Positions 1 to 8,600 of a stretch of 64,000 bases of DNA are shown piece after piece. Below the pieces are notes generated by a model. It did no database searches and was not told the DNA's origin. It was given only the letters and a program-made list of their open reading frames with translations. Where the stretch lies: contig JAJPHZ010000035.1 of assembly GCA_021325025.1 (NCBI GenBank), positions 62,001 through 126,000 of the forward strand, read 5' to 3'. Each line of letters begins with the position of its first letter. Positions within the stretch are counted from its first letter, which is position 1. The DNA comes from Pseudomonadota bacterium (GTDB taxonomy: Bacteria > Desulfobacterota > Binatia > Binatales > Binataceae). The position numbers and the translations under genes were made by a program.

Positions 1-1236
1 CTCGGCCTCGCCCAACGCACGGACCGCGTCGGCGCGCAGCGCGATCAGCAGCTTGAGCTGACCCGACGCGACCGCCTGTCCCAGGCGCTCCAGGCCGTCG
101 AGCGCGATACCCTGCGCGATGAGGCCGCGGGTATTGGGGTTTTTGTTGGCGCGGATCAGCAGGTCGTCGTCGCCGCTTAATCCCGGCGGCGTGTAGCTCA
201 TTGCGCCGATCATGTCCGAGCCGATCACGTCGGTCATGAAGGTCTTGAGCGCGAAGATCTCCTCGTTGGTCGCCTGCGCCCCGACCAGCGCGCCGATCGC
301 ACGCGCGCCGTGCGCCTCGCCGCATTTGCGAATCGCGTCGGCGGCGCGCCGGATCGCGGCGGAGAAGCTCTCGGGCACCAGATGCTCGCCCGACTGATGC
401 AGCGCGCGGGTGAGGCGCCGCTCGGTCTGCAGGGTTTTGAAGCTGTGGCGCCCCTCGTCGCACATCCAGTAGCCGTTGACCAGCGGGTTGTGGCGCGGCT
501 TGTAGCGGTAGAGCTTGCCGTGATTTTCGTAGATGTCGATCGCGCATCCGCGCTCGCATCCGGCGCATACCGAGGGCGTGCGATGCAGGTACCATACGCG
601 CATGCGGAAGCGGAAGTCCTTCTCGGTCAGCGCGCCCACCGGGCAGATGTCCACGATGTTGCCGGCGTAGTTGTTGTTGAGCTTGCGGCCGGGATAGGTA
701 TCGATGCGGTTATGGTCGCCGCGCTCGAAAATCGCCAGTTCGCTGGTGTGCGTGACTTCGTCCAGAAAGCGCGTGCAGCGCGCGCACAGGATGCATCGCT
801 CCTGGTCGAGCATCACGTCGCGGCCGATGTCGATCGCCTTGCCCTTCTTGTTCTTCTTGCCCAGCGGAAAGCGCGAGCCCTGGCGGTCGTAGTCCATGTA
901 GTAGTCCTGCAGCTTGCACTCGCCCGCCTGGTCGCACACCGGACAGTCGATGGGATGGTTGATGAGCAGGAATTCGAGCACCGCCCGCTGCGCCGCCTTG
1001 ACCCGCTCGTTGTCGGTGTGCACCACCATCCCATCGGCGACCCGGGTGTTGCAGGCGATCTGCAGCTTGGGCATCTTCTCGACTTCGACCAGGCACATGC
1101 GGCAGTTGCCGACCACGCTGAGTGCCGGATGGTAGCAGTAATGCGGGATTTCCATCCCCATCATCTCGGCCGCCTGGATCAAATTGACGCCTTCGGGCGC
1201 GTCGAATTCCTTGCCGTTGATGGTTACCTTGGGCAT
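1..1236 (-). CDS. nuoG: NADH-quinone oxidoreductase subunit G, 3' end cut by window edge
   Basis: Large iron-sulfur subunit of the peripheral arm of complex I, carrying electrons from NuoF towards NuoB. The 412 codons present begin with a plant-type [2Fe-2S] domain (C34, C45, C48, C62), then the segment with CPVCDQAGEC, the CILCARC cluster and CPVGAL, and then the CAGCERGC motif opening the molybdopterin-oxidoreductase-like domain. The start is the ATG at 1236 (MPKVTINGKEF), and the frame is open through base 1. It lies 84 bp downstream of nuoF on the same strand. The C-terminal part is outside the window, so completeness cannot be judged. The family identity is very secure. Confidence 0.95.
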   Translation of the reverse strand, partial: MPKVTINGKEFDAPEGVNLIQAAEMMGMEIPHYCYHPALSVVGNCRMCLVEVEKMPKLQIACNTRVADGMVVHTDNERVKAAQRAVLEFLLINHPIDCPVCDQAGECKLQDYYMDYDRQGSRFPLGKKNKKGKAIDIGRDVMLDQERCILCARCTRFLDEVTHTSELAIFERGDHNRIDTYPGRKLNNNYAGNIVDICPVGALTEKDFRFRMRVWYLHRTPSVCAGCERGCAIDIYENHGKLYRYKPRHNPLVNGYWMCDEGRHSFKTLQTERRLTRALHQSGEHLVPESFSAAIRRAADAIRKCGEAHGARAIGALVGAQATNEEIFALKTFMTDVIGSDMIGAMSYTPPGLSGDDDLLIRANKNPNTRGLIAQGIALDGLERLGQAVASGQLKLLIALRADAVRALGEAE

Positions 1237-1320
1237 TTTATGGCTCGCTACAATCAGGCGGCTTTGATACCGCCGCAGACATCCAACCCATCGTTGCCGG
1301 GAAACCTGCGCACGGCGCTG

Positions 1321-2619
1321 CTATGACGCCGCGCGTAGCGCCGCCGCTTCCTGAGCGCGAAACGGGCAGCGCTTTTGCCTGACATGCTCGATGAACTCGT
1401 CCTTGAACTTGGGCACGAAGCTCTTGACCGGCATCGACAGGCTGTCGGCCAGCACGCAGATGGTGTTGCCTTCCATATTGGAGGCGACGCTGATCAGGTA
1501 GTCGAGGTCAGCCATCGTGCCGCGCCCCGCCTCCAGGTCGATCAGCATCTTCTCGATCCATCCGGTGCCTTCGCGGCACGGCGTGCACTGGCCGCACGAC
1601 TCGTGATGGTAGAAGTGGGCGATGGTGCGCAGCGCCCGCACCATGCAGGTGTCCTCGTTCATCACCATCACCCCCGCCGTGCCCATCAGGGAGCCGGCCG
1701 CGCGCACCGATTCGAAATCCATGTTGACCTTGACCGCCTCTTCGGCGGTGAAGATCGGGAACGATGACCCGCCCGGGATGACGCCCTTTAACTTGCGCCC
1801 GTTCAGCATCCCGCCGCCGACGTCGTAGATCAGGTCCTTGAGCGGAAAGCCCATCGGCAGTTCGTACAGGCCCGGCTTGTTGATGTGGCCGGACAGGCAG
1901 AACAGTTTGATGCCGGGGCTTTTTTCGGGGCCGATCGATTTGTACCAGTCGGCGCCGCGCTTGATGATCCATGGCACGTTGCTCAGGGTCTCGACGTTGT
2001 TGACCACCGTGGGGCATCCGAACGCGCCCTGGATAGCGGGGAACGGCGGGCGGTTGCGCGGATAGGCGCGTTTGCCCTCCAGCGACTCCAGCAAACCGGT
2101 CTCCTCGCCGCAGATGTAAGCGCCGGCTCCGCGATGCGTGTAGATCTCGACCTCGAAGCCCGAGCCCATCACGTCGGGACCGATAAAGCCCTTGGCGCGC
2201 GCCTGCGCCAGGGCGCCGTCGAAGATTTGCTTTTGAAGCGCGAACTCGCCGCGCATGTACACGTAGCAGACGTGCGCACCGACCGCGCGGCAGGTGATCA
2301 GGATTCCCTCGATAATCCCGTGCGGATCGTTTTCGAGCTGATAGCGGTTGGCAAAGGTCCCCGGTTCGCTTTCATCCGCGTTGCAGCAGACGTAGACCGG
2401 CTTGGGCGAGTTCTTGGGGATGAAACTCCATTTCATCCCGGTGGGGAAGGCCGCACCGCCGCGTCCGCGCAGGTTGGAGTTCTTGACCTCCTCGATGATC
2501 TCCTCCGGCTTCATCTCGAAAAACGCCTTGCGCGCGGCGCTGTAACCGTCGTGCGCAAGGTACACGTCGATGTCGCGGAGGTTGGGGATGTCAACCCAGC
2601 GGGTCAGGATTCGTTCCAT
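1321..2619 (-). CDS. nuoF: NADH-quinone oxidoreductase subunit F
   Basis: NADH-binding, FMN- and [4Fe-4S]-carrying subunit of complex I, 432 aa. Visible motifs are NLRGRGGAAFPTGMKW (nucleotide site), CNADESEPGTF (FMN region), GAGAYICGEE, and near the C terminus ESCGQCTPCREGTGW, which supplies three Cys of the N3 cluster. The frame is open further upstream into nuoB, but that extension is low-complexity and unlike NuoF; the family N terminus starts at the ATG at 2619 (MERILTRWVD). nuoB ends 23 bp upstream. NuoE, the usual [2Fe-2S] partner encoded just before nuoF, is absent from this cluster and must be encoded elsewhere if the complex is complete. Confidence 0.95.
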   Translation of the reverse strand: MERILTRWVDIPNLRDIDVYLAHDGYSAARKAFFEMKPEEIIEEVKNSNLRGRGGAAFPTGMKWSFIPKNSPKPVYVCCNADESEPGTFANRYQLENDPHGIIEGILITCRAVGAHVCYVYMRGEFALQKQIFDGALAQARAKGFIGPDVMGSGFEVEIYTHRGAGAYICGEETGLLESLEGKRAYPRNRPPFPAIQGAFGCPTVVNNVETLSNVPWIIKRGADWYKSIGPEKSPGIKLFCLSGHINKPGLYELPMGFPLKDLIYDVGGGMLNGRKLKGVIPGGSSFPIFTAEEAVKVNMDFESVRAAGSLMGTAGVMVMNEDTCMVRALRTIAHFYHHESCGQCTPCREGTGWIEKMLIDLEAGRGTMADLDYLISVASNMEGNTICVLADSLSMPVKSFVPKFKDEFIEHVRQKRCPFRAQEAAALRAAS

Positions 2620-2642
2620 ATTTGGGCAACCGTTGCGGCGCT

Positions 2643-3182
2643 TCAGGAGACGCGGGCGGTCTCGTCGATGCGGTTGAGCAGCTTCTGCTTCTGCCCCTGG
2701 ATCTTGCGCTGCAGCGCCATCAGGCCGTCCAGCACCCCTTCGGGGCGCGGCGGGCATCCGGGGACGTACACATCGACCGGGATGATCCGGTCGATGCCGG
2801 GAAGCGTGGAATAATTGTCGTAAAAGCCGCCGGTGGAGGCGCACGCGCCAAACGCCATCACCCACTTCGGCTCGGCCATTTGATCATAGACGCGGCGCAG
2901 GATCGGACCCTGACGCACGGTTACCGTGCCGATCACCATCAGCAGGTCGGCCTGGCGCGGTGTAAAGCGTGGCAGCAGCGCACCGAAGCGGTCGATATCG
3001 TACGGCGTGGTGGACAGCACCATGTACTCCATCGCGCAGCACGCGGTCGCGAACGGATAAGGAAAAATCGAAAACTTGCGGGCCCATGCTACCGCCTTGT
3101 CCAGACGGGTCAGGATGGCGGTGTCGCCGAGCATCGCCTCTTCGCCCTTGCCCACACCTGAAACCTGTTTGATGCTTGCCAT
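2643..3182 (-). CDS. nuoB: NADH-quinone oxidoreductase subunit B
   Basis: Subunit holding cluster N2, which passes electrons to quinone in complex I; 179 aa. The four ligands are visible as the adjacent pair C48-C49 (FATACCAMEYM), C114 (FGACASTGG) and C143 (VPGCPPRPE). An AAGGG Shine-Dalgarno-like stretch precedes the ATG at 3182. It is the first gene of a minus-strand set nuoB-nuoF-nuoG. The FATACCAMEY wording differs from the commoner GLACCAIEMM form but keeps all ligands. The 112 bp between this gene and the fmdB-like gene should hold the promoter. Confidence 0.95.
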   Translation of the reverse strand: MASIKQVSGVGKGEEAMLGDTAILTRLDKAVAWARKFSIFPYPFATACCAMEYMVLSTTPYDIDRFGALLPRFTPRQADLLMVIGTVTVRQGPILRRVYDQMAEPKWVMAFGACASTGGFYDNYSTLPGIDRIIPVDVYVPGCPPRPEGVLDGLMALQRKIQGQKQKLLNRIDETARVS

Positions 3183-3294
3183 AGCACCCTTCCGTTCCTG
3201 TTCGGAGCCCTTGATTGAAAACCTATCAAGCGGCCGCGCAACGGGTCAATTGCCGATCCACCCGGCGCGCAGGATAGGCCGCGTTAACGCCGCC

Positions 3295-3837
3295 TCAGTG
3301 GCTGTGTGCGTGCGCGGCGGCCGGACCCCGGTCCTTTGACTTTGCACCAGCCGCGCCGTGATGGTGGTCGTGCGCGTGGCCGTCGCCCGATTGCCCGGGC
3401 TTGGCGGCCTCGGAGGACTGGTGGCGGCGCGGATTGTGAGAATGCGCGTGCGGCGCCGGCGCGGCCGGCACAGGCGGCGGCAAGCCGCGCTTGCGGCGCA
3501 GCTCCTCGGCCTGACCCTTGCGGTCGTCGTATTCGGCGCCGCGTCCCTGCGCATAGGCAACCGCGCGCTCGGCGGTCGGCTTGTCCATGTGGCACAGCAG
3601 CGGAATATGGGGATAGCGCAGACAGATCGGCGGTTCAGCACCGCGCGCCGGCTTGGCCGACCCTGCAGCCGGCTGCGGCTCGGGCGATACGCCAGATGCA
3701 ATCGCAAAGGTCGAGATGACGCGCGGACTCATCCGCCCGCAGTTGGGACACTCACGCTCCAGACGCCCTTCGCTCACCGAAGCGAGATCCTCGAAGCGGA
3801 TGTCACAGGCCAGGCACTCCCATTCGTACAGCGGCAT
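3295..3837 (-). CDS. FmdB-type zinc ribbon protein with histidine-rich tail
   Basis: 180 aa. The N terminus (MPLYEWECLACDIRFEDL, then CPNC) is the FmdB/CxxC_CxxC regulatory-protein zinc ribbon, normally found in proteins of 60-110 aa of poorly known function. The middle is Pro/Ala-rich with a charged helix (about residues 85-110). The last 50 residues are strikingly His-rich: PHAHSHNPRRH, GDGHAHDHHHG and a terminal HAHSH. Such tails usually bind Ni, Zn or Co; that is inference here. It lies 15 bp downstream of the metallo-hydrolase gene on the same strand, so the two are probably co-transcribed. No metal transporter or metalloenzyme maturation gene is adjacent. Confidence 0.75.
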   Translation of the reverse strand: MPLYEWECLACDIRFEDLASVSEGRLERECPNCGRMSPRVISTFAIASGVSPEPQPAAGSAKPARGAEPPICLRYPHIPLLCHMDKPTAERAVAYAQGRGAEYDDRKGQAEELRRKRGLPPPVPAAPAPHAHSHNPRRHQSSEAAKPGQSGDGHAHDHHHGAAGAKSKDRGPAAAHAHSH

Positions 3838-3852
3838 AATTGCACCCCGCGA

Positions 3853-4638
3853 TTATTCTATAGGAGCCGGCGCGTGGGGAAACTCCGCCCAGTCCTCGGG
3901 GTCATGGCTGATGATCAGCGTGGCCTCCTGCAAGTCGCGGATCGCCTTGAGCCGGCGCAGTGACGCCACCGCGGCCGACGGGTCGACGTCGCCCGGCATC
4001 GTGATCTCACCTTCCAGCGCGGCGCGCAGATGCGTGGTGTCGCCGGTCAGCACCACCTTGCGGTTGGGCAGGCGCACGAACAACGAGCATTCGCCCGGCG
4101 TATGCCCCGGCGTCTTGAGCATCTGGATGCTGCCGTCGCCGAACAGATCGAAATCGCCGTCGATCTCCAGCCAGTTGAAGTTGCGGGTCGGCAGCAGGTC
4201 GTTGATGTTGAGGATCAGCCGATGCTCGGGAATCGGCCACCACGCGTAGCGCAACTCGTTCGCCATCACCAGGAAGCGCGCGTTGGGAAACAGGTAGAGC
4301 CCGCCGGCGTGGTCGAAATGCAGATGCGAGACGACGACGTATTTGACGTCCTCGGTCTTGTAGCCCAGCGCGCGGATCTGCGCGTCGACCACCAGTTCCT
4401 TGCTGAAACGCAGGCGGATGACGCTGGCAAACTGGCCCAGGTAGCCGTTGAGGTCGTCGATCATCCGCGGCGAGCATCCGGTATCGAACAGTACCAGGCC
4501 CTTGGGATGCTCGATCAGGTAGCACGGCACCGGCATCGCGTAGGTGTCGAGCGAGCCGCCGTGCATGATCGCCGCGGCGTTGGCGATGAACTCCGCGCCG
4601 GGCAGTGCCCACATCCGCTTCGCTTTGCCTTCCGTCAT
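3853..4638 (-). CDS. Metallo-beta-lactamase-fold hydrolase, AHL lactonase-like
   Basis: 261 aa. The dinuclear-metal signature HLHFDH (H105, H107, D109, H110) is present, followed by a downstream His in TPGHTPGE, an Asp in LTGDTTH and a His in ISHDPED, as in the AiiA/AttM-type N-acyl-homoserine lactonase branch. The early PVPCYLIEHPKGLVLFDTG strand is also typical of that branch. Substrate cannot be fixed from sequence: quorum-signal lactones, other lactones or esters are all possible. There is no signal peptide, so it is cytoplasmic. Its 5' end faces the SDR gene across a 141-bp divergent promoter region. Confidence 0.8.
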   Translation of the reverse strand: MTEGKAKRMWALPGAEFIANAAAIMHGGSLDTYAMPVPCYLIEHPKGLVLFDTGCSPRMIDDLNGYLGQFASVIRLRFSKELVVDAQIRALGYKTEDVKYVVVSHLHFDHAGGLYLFPNARFLVMANELRYAWWPIPEHRLILNINDLLPTRNFNWLEIDGDFDLFGDGSIQMLKTPGHTPGECSLFVRLPNRKVVLTGDTTHLRAALEGEITMPGDVDPSAAVASLRRLKAIRDLQEATLIISHDPEDWAEFPHAPAPIE

Positions 4639-4779
4639 TTCCCGGACCTCGCTGGATGATGGCCCATTGCGTAGCCCAGATTCGTGGCGCTTTTCAACCG
4701 CGATTGCCCGGTTGACGCGCGCGGCGGGACTCCTGTTAGATTGAGCGCGCGTTCAGAGCGATTCACGGAGGAACCAACC

Positions 4780-5568
4780 ATGGAACTTCAGGACCAGGTG
4801 GCCGTCATCACCGGTGCCGGCAGCGGCATCGGCCGGGCGATCGCGCTGCGCTACGCGCAGGCCGGCGCCAACGTCGCGATCGCGGACCTCAACGACACCG
4901 GTGCCGAGGAAACCGCCGCGCAGGTGCGCAAAATCGGAACCAAGGCGCTGACCAAAGTCACCGACGTCGCCGATTACAAACAGGTGCAGGCGCTGATGGC
5001 GGAGGTGGTCAGGGCCTTCGGCCGGATTGACATTCTGGTGAGCAACGCGGGCATCGCCGGCGGCGGTCATCTGGTTGACCTGGCGCCCGAGGTGTTCGAA
5101 CGCACGGTCAAGGTCCATCTGTTCGGGGCGTTTTATTGTTCGCAGCTGGCGGCGCGCGAGATGATCAAGCGCAAGTACGGGCGCATCATCCTGATGTCGT
5201 CGATCACAGCCTTGCAGGGCCCGATCGGCACCAATATTCCCTACGGCGCCGCCAAGACCGGCATCCTCGGGCTGATGCGCGGGATGACGCTGGACCTGGC
5301 CGAACACAACATCACGGTCAACGCGATTGCGCCGGGACCGACTGACACGCCGATGCTGCGCGCCGGGTCGCCGGACATGTCGGTGCGCTCCCATCATGTG
5401 CCGATGGGCCGGGTGGGCAACGTCGCCGACATCGCCAACGCGGCATGGTTTTTCGCCCTGCCGTCTTCGGGCTACGTCACCGGCACGGTGCTGCCGGTGG
5501 ACGGCGGGGCAATCGCGGGCGGCTGCTACATGGTCGAGTACCATCGCAACCGCAGTCAGCAGAAATAG
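4780..5568 (+). CDS. SDR-family oxidoreductase (3-oxoacyl-ACP reductase-like)
   Basis: 262 aa classical short-chain dehydrogenase/reductase. Motifs: TGAGSGIG cofactor loop (residues 11-18), NAG at about 89-91, and catalytic S140/S141, Y155 and K159 (YGAAK). D36 at the end of beta-2 (IADLND) suggests preference for NAD(H). The start at 4780 is chosen because GGAGG lies 8 bp upstream and the protein begins MELQDQVAVITGAG; the open frame extends 32 codons further but without family similarity. It is transcribed divergently from the lactonase-like gene and ends in a strong hairpin shared with the convergent giant gene. The substrate is unknown. Confidence 0.85.
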   Translation: MELQDQVAVITGAGSGIGRAIALRYAQAGANVAIADLNDTGAEETAAQVRKIGTKALTKVTDVADYKQVQALMAEVVRAFGRIDILVSNAGIAGGGHLVDLAPEVFERTVKVHLFGAFYCSQLAAREMIKRKYGRIILMSSITALQGPIGTNIPYGAAKTGILGLMRGMTLDLAEHNITVNAIAPGPTDTPMLRAGSPDMSVRSHHVPMGRVGNVADIANAAWFFALPSSGYVTGTVLPVDGGAIAGGCYMVEYHRNRSQQK

Positions 5569-5590
5569 ACCGTCGTCTAACAAGATCATG

Positions 5591-5620
5591 GACCGGCGCG
5601 CCGGAATTGGCGCGCCGGTC
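5591..5620. terminator. Perfect 12-bp inverted repeat between convergent genes
   Basis: GACCGGCGCGCC and GGCGCGCCGGTC form a perfect 12-bp stem with the 6-nt loop GGAATT. It sits in the 70-bp gap between the stop of the SDR gene and the stop of the convergent CEMIP-like gene, so it is best read as a bidirectional terminator. Neither side has a long T-run, so termination strength is uncertain. Confidence 0.6.
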
Positions 5621-5638
5621 CGCTGGATCAATTTCGCC

Positions 5639-8600
5639 TCACTTGCAGAACATACCCGCGGGCACACTGGGATACTTGCATTGCTGCCCGGCCAACCCGG
5701 CCGAAACCGGCTGGAAGCTGATGTTGAAGTTGCTATCGTCGGCCTTGATGCAACTCACGGACGGAGGCGGTATCCGCATAGCGTTGCTGAAGTCCGAAGC
5801 CAGGGTCACCGCGAAACCATAGCAACCGCCCTCCGGACAATCCACGTCCTTGCCCGCCCATCCGCAGATCGGGCTCACCCCGGTCTTGGGATCATCTTTG
5901 CACTGCAAGTACAGGCTATGCTGAACCGGATCGTTCGGATCGTCCTTCAGATTGCATCCGCAGTACGATACTTTGTCCTTTTTTTGATCGTCCGGCATGG
6001 TGGTCTTCAGCGTGCAAAAACTCGCGGGCTGACAGGCGTTCCCCTTTGCAGTCTCGTATTGATCCTTGAACTTGGTCAACTTTGACATGTCGACATTCAC
6101 GGTAAGGATACCGTTGCTGTCCAACTGAGCATTCCATCCATCGGGAACTTTGCCTAAGTCCGAGATCGTATAAGGCGCTGATTTAGGACTCACTTGCACC
6201 AGCGACAACTGCGTGGCCTTGTCAAATTTCTTCCCGACGTACAACTGGTACTTCTGCTGAGTGTCAGGTTTGGCATAGAGCAGGAACACGTAAAACTTCA
6301 TGCCCGGCTGAAAAACACTCAGAGCGGACGACACGGTCGGCAATATCGCTGCTTTCTGCACCGCCTCACTGACGCTTGTATCAATGTAGTAGCTGGCGTG
6401 ATTCACGCTCAGACTGCTGCGCTGAAAGACGCTCTGCCCGGCCAGCATGATCGGCTTGGCCTGGCCGCCATCCATGGGCGTCGTGGACTCACGGAACATC
6501 GGCACGCCATAGCAACCGTTGTTCGTGCACTCGCTGTACCAGATCGGACCGCTGCAGACCGGCGCCTTGGCCGGGGCCGACAAAGCGCAGTCCGGATAGA
6601 CGACAGTGGTCACGTAGTCATACGGACTGGTCTTGGCGGTGCCACTGGGAGACAACGGCGCAACAGCAGCATCCGAGGCGCATTCGCTGGTCTCAACCGG
6701 CGCGTTGAAAAATTCGTCTTCATTAACGGAAATTGTCTTCTTCAAACCGGTCAGGGAGCCGTCGTCGTCATTCAGCTCCGTTTGGCGGTCGATGTCGGTG
6801 AAGCCATTGAATAGACCAACGGCAAAATAGTTGACTGGCGGGCCCAGGACCTGATTGGTGTAGGTGCAATAGCGCTTCTGCACCGCCGCGTAATCGGTCC
6901 AGTAATTATGCGGGTCCTTGGCGTCGAACTGCGGCTCGATCACAAAGTGGCGTATGTCAACGTTGTCGAACGACAAGTTGACCGAGTGGAAGGCCGGCGG
7001 ATAAAAGAACCCATTGGGCTGCTTCCAGGCAATCGCGGCGTTGGGCAGATAACATTGGCCGATAGCCGGCTCCTTGTCGTTGAGTGGATTGGTAATCCCC
7101 TGCGGAATACCGGTAACTCCAAGCTGAAGCTGCATATATTTGCTGGTATTCGCGCAGGGATTGCCGTTGCCGGCCTGCGGCTTGCAATCCGTCGTGGGAA
7201 TCAGCGTCGGATTGATATCGAGGAAAGCGTTGGAATCCTCGTAGGAAGGGCCGTCGTAGATGTTGAACAGGCGCTGGTTGTTGGCAAAGCCGGATACCGG
7301 AAGGCTCAGATCGAAGTTGCGATTGAAGCAGACATCGCCCGGATAGGCGCCGTTGGTCTGCTTTTCGCAAACCATCGGATTGGGTGTTTTATATTTGGTG
7401 TCGAATGCGGCGCTGAACTCATTGACGGGACCCGAGTTCGCCGCGAATGGATTATCGCATTTCTTCTGGTCGCACGTCTGGGTATTGCCGACAAAGGCTG
7501 TTTTGCGGCTCAGGGCCCAAAAACCCAGCGGCGCATCGGACAGCGTATAGCCGCCGCCGGTTACCATCGTGATACCGCCATTGAGCACGTCGGTGATCGC
7601 ACTTTGGTTCAGCAGATACCAACCCGAGCGCAGCCATATCGCGGAGAAGTTGGTCGGCGCCCAGTTGAACGAAGAGGTAAAATCGTCCAGTACGGTAACC
7701 GCGCAGTTTTGCACCTTGTCGTTTTCGCATCGCGGCACCTGGTCCTTGTTGCTGCAATCCTTGCCCTCAGGACACAGGGTGCCGAAGCGGCCCCCGCCGT
7801 TGGTGATCGGATAATAGCTTTCGTCGTCGGGGTTCGCATTGGGCGTCGGCGCTCCCGGCGGGCTCAGGGGCTTGACACTGGGCGCCTGTCCGCCGCCCGG
7901 ATTGAGAATTCCAAAGCAGGGATCGGTGGCCTGAACGGTCTGGAACGCGGTCATCGCCGACACGCAGGAATTGCCCACGAATCTGTAAAGAGGCGTGGTG
8001 CTGGCACGATCCTGATTGTACTGCTCGGCAGCGTAGCCCTTGCCCCAGTACTCGTACAGCGAGGGGCCGCTGTTGGCGCCGGGCACTAACCAGTAGCAGG
8101 CGCCGCAGGTTCCGGTGCCGGCCGCCATGTTATATTCGAAGTCATTCCACCCGTTCATGATCCAGAACACGGAGGGATGATTGGCGTCGGAATAGTACGG
8201 AAACTTGTCCGTCGGAGCGTTGGGATAGTTGGGTGCGACCAGGATTCCGGGCACCTTCAGCGGATTCTGCGGACCGTCGGTCGCCGAGCGCGCAAACACG
8301 CCCAGGTTGGCATACAGCTTGTTGTTGATTTCCGTCCCGTCCTCGATAAAGAAGCCGTGCCCGATCGACTTGTAGCCGACGTTGCGCGCAACCAGCGCCC
8401 CCTGGGTCGCGTGAATCGTGATCCAGCGGGTCATCGACTCGTTGATCGAGCAGTCCTTTACAAACGTTCCGTCCGCCACCATGCGGTCCATGTGGAAGTG
8501 CACCGGATAGTGGCCGATGCTCCCGCCCTGGCCCAGCCGTCTGAATTCAACTCCCTGCACCTGGAACGCCTTGAAGCCTTGCCGGGCAATGGTGTGACCG

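Noticed and set aside
2620..2865. 82-codon N-terminal extension of nuoF
   Set aside because: It overlaps nuoB out of frame and has no similarity to NuoF; the family start is at 2619.
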